9,298 nucleotides of DNA, from the NCBI GenBank assembly GCA_022562855.1, contig JADFON010000045.1, forward strand, positions 1 to 9,298. Reading direction: 5' to 3'. Below are positions 1 through 7,143 of this stretch, piece after piece. The translations under genes and the position numbers were made by a program. Every line of letters starts with the position of its first letter. Position 1 is the first letter of the stretch. Origin of the DNA: Candidatus Zhuqueibacterota bacterium (lineage in GTDB: Bacteria; SM23-31). The notes below the pieces were generated by a model. That model did no database searches, was not told the origin of the DNA, and saw nothing but the letters and a program-made list of their open reading frames with translations.

Positions 1-432
1 ATTAGAGCATAAGGTAAGAAACCGTTGTGTTACCGACGCGGACTGTTTGTTTCGCTGACCAAATGTGCCGAATACGACCGCATCGGCTGTTTGTGCAAGC
101 TCGACAAATCTTTCGTCCCATTCGAGGTAGTCGTAAGGGGCAGACTCTGAGCATTGGAATGCAGGTTCGCCTTTATTATCAAGCCTGACGGTTACGTAAC
201 CCGTTTCACGAATGTCATCTACTTGTATAAATTCTCTTTTAAACCCGCCATTATCCAGATGAGTAAGCAGTTCATTTCCTGCCGAATCGTTCCCTATTCT
301 GCTGATAATTATACCTTCATGACCAAGCAAGCGCGCATGATGAACGCAGTTGAAGGTTGCTCCACCGGGGAACTTTTCACCTTTATCGGGATAAATATCC
401 CATAAAAGTTCTCCAATCCCGGCTAATAGCAT
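1..432 (-). CDS. PfkB-family carbohydrate kinase, N-terminal part (runs off left edge)
   Basis: Reading the minus strand from the ATG at 432 gives an open frame of exactly 144 codons to the window edge. It begins MLLAGIGELLWDIYP, the usual first beta strand of ribokinase/fructokinase-like (PfkB) sugar kinases. Residues 22-28 (PGGATFN) followed by HHARLLGHEG and the ISRIGND segment (residues 43-49) match the first PfkB signature, which contributes to the sugar-binding pocket. FGTFGQRN near residues 121-128 resembles the corresponding stretch of fructokinase-like members. These enzymes phosphorylate a sugar with ATP in the cytoplasm. The second signature with the catalytic Asp (DTxGAGD type) lies beyond the window, so activity and substrate cannot be judged. 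The family assignment is strong; fructose as substrate is only a guess. No SD precedes the start, but the protein begins exactly where the family begins. It is divergent from the small protein at 656. Confidence 0.88.
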   Translation of the reverse strand, partial: MLLAGIGELLWDIYPDKGEKFPGGATFNCVHHARLLGHEGIIISRIGNDSAGNELLTHLDNGGFKREFIQVDDIRETGYVTVRLDNKGEPAFQCSESAPYDYLEWDERFVELAQTADAVVFGTFGQRNKQSASVTQRFLTLCSN

Positions 433-527
433 GATAAAAAATATATTGAGAAATTAAACAACGAATGGAAATGGTCCGGCTACTTAGCGCCGGGGGATCG
501 GCACTAACGTAAGTAGACATCACATAA

Positions 528-556
528 AATCGATCATCGCAATGATATAATCGATC
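528..556. repeat. Pair of direct repeats AATCGATC, 21 bases apart, possible operator
   Basis: AATCGATC occurs at 528-535 and again at 549-556. The start-to-start distance is 21 bases, about two helical turns, so both copies would face the same side of the DNA. The following bases are similar (ATCG versus GTTG). The second copy ends one base before a TTGACA hexamer. This is a typical layout for a dimeric regulator acting at a promoter. That role is inference; only the repeat and spacing are seen. Confidence 0.35.
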
Positions 557-557
557 G

Positions 558-587
558 TTGACAAATAATGGTTGGAAATTTTAAATA
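558..587 (+). promoter_or_regulatory. Candidate sigma70-type promoter for the small protein at 656
   Basis: A perfect TTGACA (558-563) is followed after 17 bases by TTAAAT (581-586), a 4/6 match to the -10 consensus; TAAATA one base later is an alternative. Transcription would start near 593, leaving a leader of about 60 bases before the ATG at 656. The rest of the 223-base divergent gap (433-655) is AT-rich. It shows no convincing promoter for the leftward kinase gene. Confidence 0.4.
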
Positions 588-655
588 ACATTAACAAAAA
601 TTCCGATAATATTATTAAACAGGACATACGTGAACTTATTATGAGGAGAGTACTA

Positions 656-820
656 ATGTGCAACAGCAGCAGTTTAGAGCTTATCGGACAAATAATCTAC
701 GCAACCAGAAGAAAACCTACGAATATCTACTGCTGCCCAAAGTGTAATGCAACGTATGTCAAAAATTCGAAACTGACCTATAAAAGACTTACCCCTTATT
801 ACTTCACAAACGATTTATAA
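656..820 (+). CDS. Small cysteine-containing hypothetical protein (54 aa)
   Basis: I do not recognise this protein. The frame is open further upstream to a TTG at 572. The ATG at 656 is preferred because it has a near-ideal Shine-Dalgarno, GAGGAG at 643-648, seven bases upstream. The product is 54 residues, basic, with cysteines at 2, 26, 27 and 30. The stretch YCCPKCNATY (25-34) looks like one half of a zinc ribbon (CPxC knuckle); a second CxxC pair is missing, so metal binding would need Cys2, a nearby His-free arrangement, or dimerisation. The C-terminal half is rich in Lys and Tyr. There is no signal peptide or membrane segment. It ends 29 bases from the convergent rpoZ stop with no obvious terminator hairpin between them. 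The good SD and candidate promoter argue for a real gene. The short length and lack of a known family argue for caution. Confidence 0.45.
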   Translation: MCNSSSLELIGQIIYATRRKPTNIYCCPKCNATYVKNSKLTYKRLTPYYFTNDL

Positions 821-849
821 TAATTCAGCGTATTTGTCCTTAATTTACC

Positions 850-1143
850 TTATTTCTCTTTGCTATCTTCTGCAGCTTTTCTGCGCAATTTACCATCTAT
901 TAATTCTTGTAAAGCAATAACACTCGGTTTGTCTCTTTTGTCAAATTCGCGAACTATTTTTTCCCTGTCTACCGATTCCTCTTCGAGGTCTTCTTCGTTT
1001 TCTATTTCACCAAGACGTTTTTTCATGTCGGCAGTAATTTTTTCATGTATCTGCCGCGCCCGTCTTGACGCAATCATTACAGCTTCGTAAATAGTTTCGC
1101 TTTTATCCTCGAGATCGCGAAGATCAATTGTGTCCGGAAGCAT
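850..1143 (-). CDS. rpoZ: DNA-directed RNA polymerase omega subunit
   Basis: Omega is the small subunit that helps fold and assemble the beta-prime subunit of RNA polymerase. At 97 residues this is the usual size. Residues 19-32 (YEAVMIASRRARQI) are the conserved omega/Rpb6 helix. PSVIALQELIDGKL (73-86) is the second conserved block. Between them lies a longer acidic stretch (about 44-60, ENEEDLEEE and following), seen in omega proteins outside the proteobacteria. The start at 1143 is well supported by a perfect AGGAGG (minus strand, at 1149-1154), five bases upstream, the strongest SD of the leftward genes. It lies 14 bases after the symporter stop, so the two genes are probably cotranscribed. 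In many bacteria rpoZ sits beside gmk and coaBC; neither is seen here. The sequence is divergent enough that the call rests on these two blocks. Confidence 0.85.
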   Translation of the reverse strand: MLPDTIDLRDLEDKSETIYEAVMIASRRARQIHEKITADMKKRLGEIENEEDLEEESVDREKIVREFDKRDKPSVIALQELIDGKLRRKAAEDSKEK

Positions 1144-1157
1144 ATCACCCTCCTGTT

Positions 1158-2522
1158 TTATTGTGTCATTTCTTTTTGATTTTTAAAATAAGATGCCGTT
1201 ACTTTGACTATTATTCCGCTCATAGCCAACAGTCCGATCAGATTCGGAATTGCCATTAAACCGTTAAAAAAATCGCCCATTTGCCATACAGTATTTACTT
1301 TCAAAAAACTTCCGAGGATAATTAATATGCAAAACGCGTATCTGAACCATTTTTTGATCCCAAAACCAAATATCGAAGCAAATGCCTGTTCTCCGAAATA
1401 GGGCCATGTTATCATCGAGGAGTACCCGAACAACAGCGAACTCAAAACCACAACAACCCCTCCAAAGGGGATAGTGGCGCCAAATGCGTCTGCCACCGCT
1501 GCTGTGCTTGTCGAACCGGACTGCCATATACCTGTCGCCAGAACGACAAAAGCTGTGATCGAGCAAATTATGATCGTGTCGATAAACACATCCAGCATTG
1601 CTATCAATCCCTGTTTCACCGGAGAGTCGGTTTTTGCGGCGGCATGGGCAACTGCCGCGCTTCCTATGCCGGCTTCATTTGAATATGAACCGCGTGCTAC
1701 GCCGTAGCGTACTCCCATCATCCAACCGGCAAAGCCCCCCGCTACAGCCGTTCCGGTAAAAGCTTCTGAAAAAATAGCACTTAAGACTCCTGGAATTTCC
1801 CGCCAGAGCAGCGCTATTACACTCACGCCGAATGCAATATATAAAATGGACATAAAAGGCGCCAAAAACTCGGCTGTACGTCCGATACTCTTAATTCCTC
1901 CGACTATTACGACCCAGGTTATGATGGCTAAGAATATACCGGTCATCCAGTTATCAATACCCCATTGGGATTCGATCCCTTGAGCTATGGAATTCGATTG
2001 GATCATAGAAGGTGTAAAAAGCGCTTTCATCCCCATTGCAAATGCGGAAAAAACCGCTAACTTCTTTCCTATTCCCTTCCATTTGATGGCTTCTTTTAAA
2101 TAGATCATCGGACCGCCAAGGACTGTACCGTCCGGATTGGTCTTACGATAAAGAACGCCAAGCAATACTTCGCTGAACTTTGTTGCCATACCGAATATTG
2201 CAGAAATCCACATCCAAAAAATCGCCCCGGGACCACCAAGGGCAATTGCAGTGGCCACACCGGCAATATTTCCGTTACCAACGGTAGCTGAGAGAGACGT
2301 CATCAACGCCTGAAGCGGAGAAATATCTCCGGATTTATCCTGGCTCCCGTCTTTACGCCGAACACCTAAGAGAACATGTTTTGATGCGTACAGGAAACGT
2401 ATAAACTGTATACCCCCAAGACGCCATGATAGAAAAATGCCTGTCCCTATCAACAATAATAGTGTATGCGGTCCCCAGATCGCGTTTCCGGCTGCTTCTA
2501 CTATTCTATCGATTTGATTCAT
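1158..2522 (-). CDS. Sodium:alanine/glycine symporter, AGCS family
   Basis: This is an integral inner-membrane protein that takes up alanine and/or glycine with Na+ (AGCS family, LeuT fold). It has 454 residues, the normal family length. Many hydrophobic segments run from about residue 19 to 445. Residues 80-92 (TVGNGNIAGVATA) and 96-111 (GGPGAIFWMWISAIFG) form the family signature in the substrate/Na+ region. GVARGSYSNEAGIGSA (274-289) is the second highly conserved block. ITWPYFGEQA (371-380) is also typical. The ATG at 2522 is preferred because MNQIDRIVEAAGNAIWGP aligns with family N termini; a GTG at 2531 would add three residues. Neither start has an SD. It follows glyS after a 71-base gap and precedes rpoZ by 14 bases. 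The family is certain; alanine versus glycine preference cannot be told from sequence. Confidence 0.93.
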   Translation of the reverse strand: MNQIDRIVEAAGNAIWGPHTLLLLIGTGIFLSWRLGGIQFIRFLYASKHVLLGVRRKDGSQDKSGDISPLQALMTSLSATVGNGNIAGVATAIALGGPGAIFWMWISAIFGMATKFSEVLLGVLYRKTNPDGTVLGGPMIYLKEAIKWKGIGKKLAVFSAFAMGMKALFTPSMIQSNSIAQGIESQWGIDNWMTGIFLAIITWVVIVGGIKSIGRTAEFLAPFMSILYIAFGVSVIALLWREIPGVLSAIFSEAFTGTAVAGGFAGWMMGVRYGVARGSYSNEAGIGSAAVAHAAAKTDSPVKQGLIAMLDVFIDTIIICSITAFVVLATGIWQSGSTSTAAVADAFGATIPFGGVVVVLSSLLFGYSSMITWPYFGEQAFASIFGFGIKKWFRYAFCILIILGSFLKVNTVWQMGDFFNGLMAIPNLIGLLAMSGIIVKVTASYFKNQKEMTQ

Positions 2523-2534
2523 AGATCGCACTGG

Positions 2535-2577
2535 TTTTGTATGAAATAATAAATATTACATAGATATCTATACAAAA
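2535..2577 (-). promoter_or_regulatory. Candidate promoter with palindromic operator upstream of the symporter gene
   Basis: A perfect 12-base palindrome ATAGATATCTAT lies at 2560-2571. On the minus strand it is part of an 18-base near-palindrome with two mismatches. It is nested within an 8-base perfect inverted repeat, TTTTGTAT (2535-2542) with ATACAAAA (2570-2577). On the minus strand a TATTAT -10 (2546-2551) lies 18 bases from TTGTAT (2570-2575), a weak -35. The palindrome therefore largely overlaps the spacer, a classic place for a repressor site. Alternatively, the outer repeat could form an RNA stem in a glyS-symporter read-through transcript. There is no U-run making it a clear terminator. 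Confidence 0.4.
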
Positions 2578-2593
2578 GTATGCTTCAGGCTAT

Positions 2594-3892
2594 TCATTTT
2601 AATTCTAATTTATCTTTCAATACATTCTTGATGTTATCTACCGGATACCGTTCCTGTTTCATTGAATCCCTGTACCTTAGAGTAACCGTGTCGTCTTCCA
2701 TTGTATCCGAATCCACTGTTATTGCGAACGGAGTTCCAATTTCATCCTGCCTGCGGTATCTTCTTCCTATAGCTCCGCCGGTATCATAAAACGTCTTTAT
2801 ATTTTTTCTCAAATCGTCATATATTTTTCTGGCTTTTTCGGGCATTCCGTCCTTATTGACCAATGGAAAAACTGCCACCTTAATCGGAGCCACGCTTGGA
2901 TTGAGTCTCATAACAACCCTTTCTTCTTCCTCGTCATAGGCATCCGTCAGAACGGACAATATCGTCCGGTCACAGCCAGCAGACGTCTCGATTATATACG
3001 GTATATACCTGCTTCCCAAAGATTCGTCAAAATAGGACATCTTCTTGTTAGATTCAGCCTGGTGTCTCGACAGGTCGAAATCGGTACGGTTATGCACTCC
3101 CTCAAGTTCCTGCCAGCCAAAGGGAAATTCATACTCAATATCGACCGCTGCTTTTGCGTAATGCGCCAGTTCATCTTTGCTGTGCTCGTGAAACCTGAGC
3201 TTGTTTTTATTCAACCCTATTTTTTCATACCATTTAAACCGCTCTTCTTTCCAGTGTTCCATCCATTTTTCATCTTCCGACGGATGGACAAAATACTGCA
3301 TTTCCATCTGCTCGAACTCGCGTGTCCTGAATATAAAATTTCCGGGTGTTATTTCATTTCGGAATGCCTTCCCGATCTGCGCTATTCCAAAAGGGATTTT
3401 TCGACGGGCGGTATTCACAACATTGACAAAATTTACATATATCCCCTGGGCAGTTTCGGGTCTTAAATAAACGATACTTGCATCTTCTTCGACGGGACCC
3501 ATAAATGTCTTGAACATCAAGTTAAATTTTCGGGCTTCGGTCAATTCTCCACCACACTTCGGGCAGGCTTCAGTATCTATATCGTCCGAACGGTAACGGC
3601 TTTTGCATTTTTTACAGTCGACAAGCGGATCGGTAAATCCTTCGACATGTCCGGAAGTATGCCAGACTTTTGGATGCATCAAAATTGAAGTATCCAAACC
3701 CTCTATATCGTCCCGGTCCCTTGTCATCGCATTCCACCAGAGATCTTTGATATTGCGCTTCAGCTCAACCCCAAGCGGACCATAATCGTAACAACTGTTT
3801 ATCCCGCCGTATATCTCACTCGACTGAAATATATACCCTCTCCGTTTGCAAAGGGAAACCAGCTTATCCATTGTTCCGTCAGATTTTTTCAT
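2594..3892 (-). CDS. glyS: Glycyl-tRNA synthetase, single-chain class II (alpha2) type
   Basis: The enzyme charges tRNA-Gly with glycine using ATP. This is the single-chain dimeric form (also called glyQS) found in Bacteroidetes, Thermus, mycoplasmas and eukaryotes, not the alpha2-beta2 form of E. coli. It has 432 residues counted from the ATG at 3892. The N-terminal class II core begins at [15 protein letters not shown] four-cysteine zinc knuckle (Cys93, Cys96, Cys110, Cys113) follows. [12 protein letters not shown] is strongly conserved in the family. Motif 2 (AFRNEITP, about 176-183) and motif 3 ([14 protein letters not shown], about 302-315) supply the ATP-binding arginines. The C-terminal anticodon-binding domain starts near [12 protein letters not shown] (335 onward). 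A TTG at 3904 would add four residues, but ATG at 3892 is preferred. It sits 13 bases after recO, implying one operon. No key residue is missing; it is slightly shorter than typical bacterial members of about 460 residues. Confidence 0.95.
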   Translation of the reverse strand: MKKSDGTMDKLVSLCKRRGYIFQSSEIYGGINSCYDYGPLGVELKRNIKDLWWNAMTRDRDDIEGLDTSILMHPKVWHTSGHVEGFTDPLVDCKKCKSRYRSDDIDTEACPKCGGELTEARKFNLMFKTFMGPVEEDASIVYLRPETAQGIYVNFVNVVNTARRKIPFGIAQIGKAFRNEITPGNFIFRTREFEQMEMQYFVHPSEDEKWMEHWKEERFKWYEKIGLNKNKLRFHEHSKDELAHYAKAAVDIEYEFPFGWQELEGVHNRTDFDLSRHQAESNKKMSYFDESLGSRYIPYIIETSAGCDRTILSVLTDAYDEEEERVVMRLNPSVAPIKVAVFPLVNKDGMPEKARKIYDDLRKNIKTFYDTGGAIGRRYRRQDEIGTPFAITVDSDTMEDDTVTLRYRDSMKQERYPVDNIKNVLKDKLELK

Positions 3893-3905
3893 AATTAACA
3901 GCAAA

Positions 3906-4658
3906 CTAAGTCATGAGCAGCTTTACAGCTTGAGGTGCGTCGTAGCCTTCAAAATGATAACGAAAGTAATCGTCAAATAATTTGTTTAAATCTCTCTTTG
4001 TGTTTTGTGATATACGTAGGTTTTGAAATTTTTCCGGTTCCTTTTTTTCAATTATCCTTATTATCTGGAGTGTGTCGGCAGCTATTTTAAAGTAAAATGT
4101 TTTTGCATCAGAACAGGAATTACAGATCAACCCACCTTCGGCAATTGAAAAAAAAGCCGTTTCGTTTTCGATTTTCCTACTGCATCTAAGGCAATCCCCG
4201 AGACTTAATCCAAATCCACCCTGCCGCAAAAAACGTATCAAAAAATACCAATAAATATTATCGTAGTTTTTGTCCGAATTTTCCAGCACATTTAATGTTT
4301 TTATCAAAAGGTCAAACAAATGGGCGTTGGTCTCTTCCTCAACAACCAGCGATACGATGACCTCCACAATCGCAAACCCGAAAGAGAGTTTTTCTAAATC
4401 GCTTTTTAAATCCGGAAAAGAGTTTATTATGTCACACTGGGTTGCGATTTGCAAATCGCGGTTTTCTTTGTCGTAATAGATTATTTTGACATGATTTAGT
4501 TGGTCTAAAGAACCTCCAAACCTGTTTTTTAGCTTTCTTGATCCTTTCGCAATGAATGAAATTCTGCCATAATCTTTTGTGAACGTTCGAACGATTTTAC
4601 TGGTTTCGCCCTGCGGCATTATCGAAAGAATCACCGCTTCAGTTTTCAGAATCGCCAT
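3906..4658 (-). CDS. recO: DNA repair protein RecO
   Basis: RecO works with RecR (and RecF) to load RecA onto SSB-coated single-stranded DNA during gap repair, and it anneals complementary strands. The 250 residues match the family length. The N-terminal OB-fold (about 1-80) opens with [20 protein letters not shown] and includes [12 protein letters not shown], both typical. A helical region follows. Near LGDCLRCS and GGLICNSC lies a four-cysteine zinc site (Cys156, Cys159, Cys179, Cys182). E. coli RecO lacks this site, but it is common in RecO proteins of many other phyla. The start ATG at 4658 lies 41 bases after the rsmA stop, without an SD. The gene ends 13 bases before the glyS start. Grouping with rsmA and glyS suggests cotranscription; recO beside glycyl-tRNA synthetase genes is a recurrent arrangement (as in Firmicutes, from memory). 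Confidence 0.93.
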   Translation of the reverse strand: MAILKTEAVILSIMPQGETSKIVRTFTKDYGRISFIAKGSRKLKNRFGGSLDQLNHVKIIYYDKENRDLQIATQCDIINSFPDLKSDLEKLSFGFAIVEVIVSLVVEEETNAHLFDLLIKTLNVLENSDKNYDNIYWYFLIRFLRQGGFGLSLGDCLRCSRKIENETAFFSIAEGGLICNSCSDAKTFYFKIAADTLQIIRIIEKKEPEKFQNLRISQNTKRDLNKLFDDYFRYHFEGYDAPQAVKLLMT

Positions 4659-4699
4659 ATTACATTTTACAAGACTGTTATATTTACCATCTTAAATAA

Positions 4700-5503
4700 T
4701 CACAATATCTCTTCGACTTCCATTCTTGAATTTTCAACATCCCTTGCCAGTATTTCAAATTCCTCGATACTCAACTCTTCCGGTCTCCGGGTTAAATCGA
4801 TTTCCGATTTAAATCTTTCAAACTTTACATTCGGAATAAGTGAAATTGTGTTTTTTAACGTTTTCCGCCGTTTGCCGAAACATGATTTTACAACCTGCAT
4901 AAAATTGTCTGAATCGAGATCCCCGGGCAGTTGTCTGGATTCAAGAGAAATAACAGCCGAATCAACACGGGGCTTGGGGAAAAAGCAGTTTCTTGAAACC
5001 GAAAAGAGATATTTTGGGATCGCATAGTACTGGCAAAGAATAGAAAGAATACTTCTGTCTTTACTACTGGGACGTGCGGTTATTCGTCGGGCAACTTCCT
5101 TCTGGACGGTAAACACCATAAGCATATTAAGCAATTTCTGATCAAATAGGCGAAATAAAATCTGGCTTGTAATATTGTAAGGAAGATTCCCTGTGATTAC
5201 CGTTTTATCTTTCGGAGTAATAAATTGTTCCAAATCGAGCGACAAAATATCCCCGGTAATCAGCTTGAAATTTTGTAACTGCCCGAATTGCCTATCTAAA
5301 TCTTCGGAAAATTGCGGATCTATCTCAATCGATGTTACTCTTATATCCTCTTTAACGAGGAATTGTGTCAGGGCGCCTGAACCGCACCCGATTTCAATTA
5401 CATGGTCACGCTCTTTAAGCCGAAGCTCAGATACCATTTTCCGCAGAATATTGTGATCATGCAGCAGGTGCTGCCCCAGGCTTTTCTTCCATCGAAGCGG
5501 CAT
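4700..5503 (-). CDS. rsmA: 16S rRNA dimethyladenosine transferase (KsgA/RsmA)
   Basis: RsmA uses S-adenosylmethionine to dimethylate two adjacent adenosines in helix 45 of 16S rRNA late in small-subunit assembly. The protein has 267 residues, as expected. It begins with the family's KKSLGQHLLHD (6-16, usually KKxLGQxFL). SAM-binding motif I is EIGCGSG (37-43). The acidic residue of motif II is in IEIDP (59-63), followed by GD at 84-85. The catalytic motif IV is NLPYN (106-110). FFPKPRVDS (174-182) is the conserved target-handling loop, and KRRKTLKN (211-218) lies in the C-terminal domain. All key residues are present. The start is at 5503, preceded by GGGGGA very close to the ATG, so SD support is poor. 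It follows the TatD fusion by 13 bases. TatD-family genes beside ksgA are also known in Bacillus, supporting this as a conserved neighbourhood. Confidence 0.95.
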   Translation of the reverse strand: MPLRWKKSLGQHLLHDHNILRKMVSELRLKERDHVIEIGCGSGALTQFLVKEDIRVTSIEIDPQFSEDLDRQFGQLQNFKLITGDILSLDLEQFITPKDKTVITGNLPYNITSQILFRLFDQKLLNMLMVFTVQKEVARRITARPSSKDRSILSILCQYYAIPKYLFSVSRNCFFPKPRVDSAVISLESRQLPGDLDSDNFMQVVKSCFGKRRKTLKNTISLIPNVKFERFKSEIDLTRRPEELSIEEFEILARDVENSRMEVEEIL

Positions 5504-5516
5504 TTTCCCCCGGATT

Positions 5517-6890
5517 TTATCCTACCTCATTGAATGTACGCACTTTAAACTCAGCCCCAAGCTCTCTGGCAATATTACTGCAAGATTCGACATCCACCCC
5601 CGGAATATCCACTATGGTGATTGTTACCTTTATATCGGCAGCAAGACATTTTCTAATGAAATCAAGCATCGGATCAAAAGTATCAAAATCGTATACGGTA
5701 CGCATGATTTTTTCATAATGCGATGCTGAATGGGTGTTAAGGCTGATCGATATTTCATCAATAATACCTACAAGTTCAGGAGCAATATTCCTTCCGTAAA
5801 TAAGATTGCCATGACCATTGGTATTTAAACGCACTATCGATCCTTTGGATTTTAACCATGCGCCTACAGTTTTTATAAAATCAAGTCTTAACGTCGGTTC
5901 TCCGTAACCACAGAAAACCACTTCCTTGTATTGCAGGGGATCCCCAATCAGCCTGATCGCTTCTTCGGCGGTCGGTTCGTCTTTTTCAAGAATATTTAAA
6001 TTATGACCTTTGACGACCGGGTCAATCAACCGTGCACAAAACACACAATCGGCTGTGCACCGTATCGTTGGGTTTACATAGAGAGAATCACGGATCTTGT
6101 AAACTATTTTTACTTCTTCCGTTTCCGGCGCTATTCCAAATAATCTGTTTGCATTAAATGCCGTTATTCTTCCTATATCTTCCACCGATAGTTGTTTGAT
6201 ATCCGCCAGCCGTTGCGCGACTAAGGGAACATACCCGGGCTCATTACGCTTTCCGCGAAACGGTTCGGGTGTCAGATACGGACAATCGGTTTCGATAAGC
6301 ATCTTCTCAATTTGAATCTCATTGAGCATTTCAACGTTCTTATAGTTTTTAAAGGTAATATTCCCGCCGAAGGAGATATAAAATCCCTTTTTGATAAGAC
6401 GAAGGGCAGTCTCAAGGTCACCCGAATAACAGTGAAAAACGCCTTTAACATCCCCGTTGGTGGTAGAATCTATTACCTCCTCAACGTCTTCCCACGCATC
6501 GCGGACATGAATTACAACGGGAAGCCCGGTGTCACGCGCCATAAGCAGTTGGTCCGCAAACACCTTTTTCTGAACATCACGCGGCGAATAGTCCCTGTAG
6601 TAATCAAGGCCGATTTCACCGATCGCAACCGCTTTTTCGTCTTTCAGCAAGTTCGAAAGCGATTTTTTTATATCATCATTATACGATACAGCATCGTGAG
6701 GATGGACACCAACAGCGGAAAATATAAAATCGTGATCCCGCGCAATACCGAGTGATTTCCGGCTTGATTCTACATCGGTGCCAATGTTTAAAATATACCT
6801 GACATCCTTGCTGTATGCGCGTTCGACAACTTCTTCCCTGTCCTCATCAAATCTATCGATATCAAGATGGGTATGACTATCTATGAACAT
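5517..6890 (-). CDS. Fusion of TatD-family metal-dependent hydrolase and radical SAM domain
   Basis: One frame of 457 residues carries two complete domains. Residues 1-254 are a TatD/YcfH-type nuclease. It has DSHTHLD (His6, His8), GEIGLDYY (Glu92), VIHVRDA (His128), FHCYSG (His153) and ETDCPYL (Asp202), all the metal ligands of this amidohydrolase-fold family of 3'-5' DNases. Residues 260-457 are a compact radical SAM domain. It has Cys278, Cys282 and Cys285 in CTADCVFC, which would hold a 4Fe-4S cluster, and GYGEPTLR (328-335), the SAM-contacting GGE-like motif. From memory this matches an uncharacterised 'TatD-associated radical SAM' family found fused or adjacent to TatD. The substrate of the second domain is unknown. 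The frame is open to a TTG at 6983, but ATG 6890 starts exactly at the TatD N terminus (MFIDSHTHLD). No SD is seen. It is likely the first gene of the leftward operon. Confidence 0.92.
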   Translation of the reverse strand: MFIDSHTHLDIDRFDEDREEVVERAYSKDVRYILNIGTDVESSRKSLGIARDHDFIFSAVGVHPHDAVSYNDDIKKSLSNLLKDEKAVAIGEIGLDYYRDYSPRDVQKKVFADQLLMARDTGLPVVIHVRDAWEDVEEVIDSTTNGDVKGVFHCYSGDLETALRLIKKGFYISFGGNITFKNYKNVEMLNEIQIEKMLIETDCPYLTPEPFRGKRNEPGYVPLVAQRLADIKQLSVEDIGRITAFNANRLFGIAPETEEVKIVYKIRDSLYVNPTIRCTADCVFCARLIDPVVKGHNLNILEKDEPTAEEAIRLIGDPLQYKEVVFCGYGEPTLRLDFIKTVGAWLKSKGSIVRLNTNGHGNLIYGRNIAPELVGIIDEISISLNTHSASHYEKIMRTVYDFDTFDPMLDFIRKCLAADIKVTITIVDIPGVDVESCSNIARELGAEFKVRTFNEVG

Positions 6891-6923
6891 CTGAAATATG
6901 TTGTTATTATTAGTGAATTTAAA

Positions 6924-6950
6924 CTTATAAAGGTAATGTTTTTTATGCAA
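6924..6950 (-). promoter_or_regulatory. Candidate promoter for the leftward operon
   Basis: On the minus strand TTGCAT (6945-6950) and TATAAG (6924-6929) are separated by 15 bases, shorter than the sigma70 optimum. The same stretch also fits the Bacteroidetes pattern loosely: TTTG, about 20 bases, then TAAGTTTA against TAnnTTTG. Transcription would begin near 6917, giving a leader of about 27 bases before the ATG at 6890. The match is moderate and unproven. Confidence 0.35.
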
Positions 6951-7059
6951 ATAAGCAAGCGGTAAATATGCTCCGATGACCAATAAAACCCGGGAAAGAA
7001 TATGTCATTCCCCCAAGAAAATTGGAGTATAAGATCATGTAAACGCGCGATTATTCACA

Positions 7060-7089
7060 TTGAATATTCTTGCTTTTCTTGAGTATAAA
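7060..7089 (+). promoter_or_regulatory. Candidate promoter for tdh-kbl
   Basis: TTGAAT (7060-7065) is followed after 18 bases by TATAAA (7084-7089), giving 4/6 and 5/6 matches to sigma70 hexamers and a leader of about 50 bases before the tdh ATG. A second pair, TTGAGT (7079-7084) with TATATC (7102-7107) at 17 bases, is an alternative. An 8-base palindrome GAATATTC (7062-7069) overlaps the first -35 and could be a regulator site. No riboswitch-like structure was recognised. Confidence 0.35.
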
Positions 7090-7143
7090 ATTTACTTTGT
7101 ATATATCACTTTTGCAGAGAGTTCCGACAAGAAAGGTACTTTA

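Noticed and set aside
154-405. Plus-strand open frame opposite the sugar kinase
   Set aside because: The minus strand encodes a clear PfkB N terminus over the same bases; the plus frame has no SD or recognisable motif.
476-493. GC-rich CCGGC/GCCGG hairpin considered as a terminator
   Set aside because: The stem is only five pairs with an eight-base loop, no T-run follows on either strand, and it lies upstream of both divergent genes.
821-849. Bidirectional terminator between the convergent small gene and rpoZ
   Set aside because: The 29-base gap has no inverted repeat able to form a stable stem in either direction.
3062-3466. Plus-strand open frames opposite glyS
   Set aside because: They overlap motif-bearing glycyl-tRNA synthetase sequence and have no motif of their own.
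6891-7143. Riboswitch or T-box leader before tdh
   Set aside because: The stretch is AT-rich without conserved T-box or glycine-riboswitch features; only promoter-like hexamers and a short palindrome are visible.
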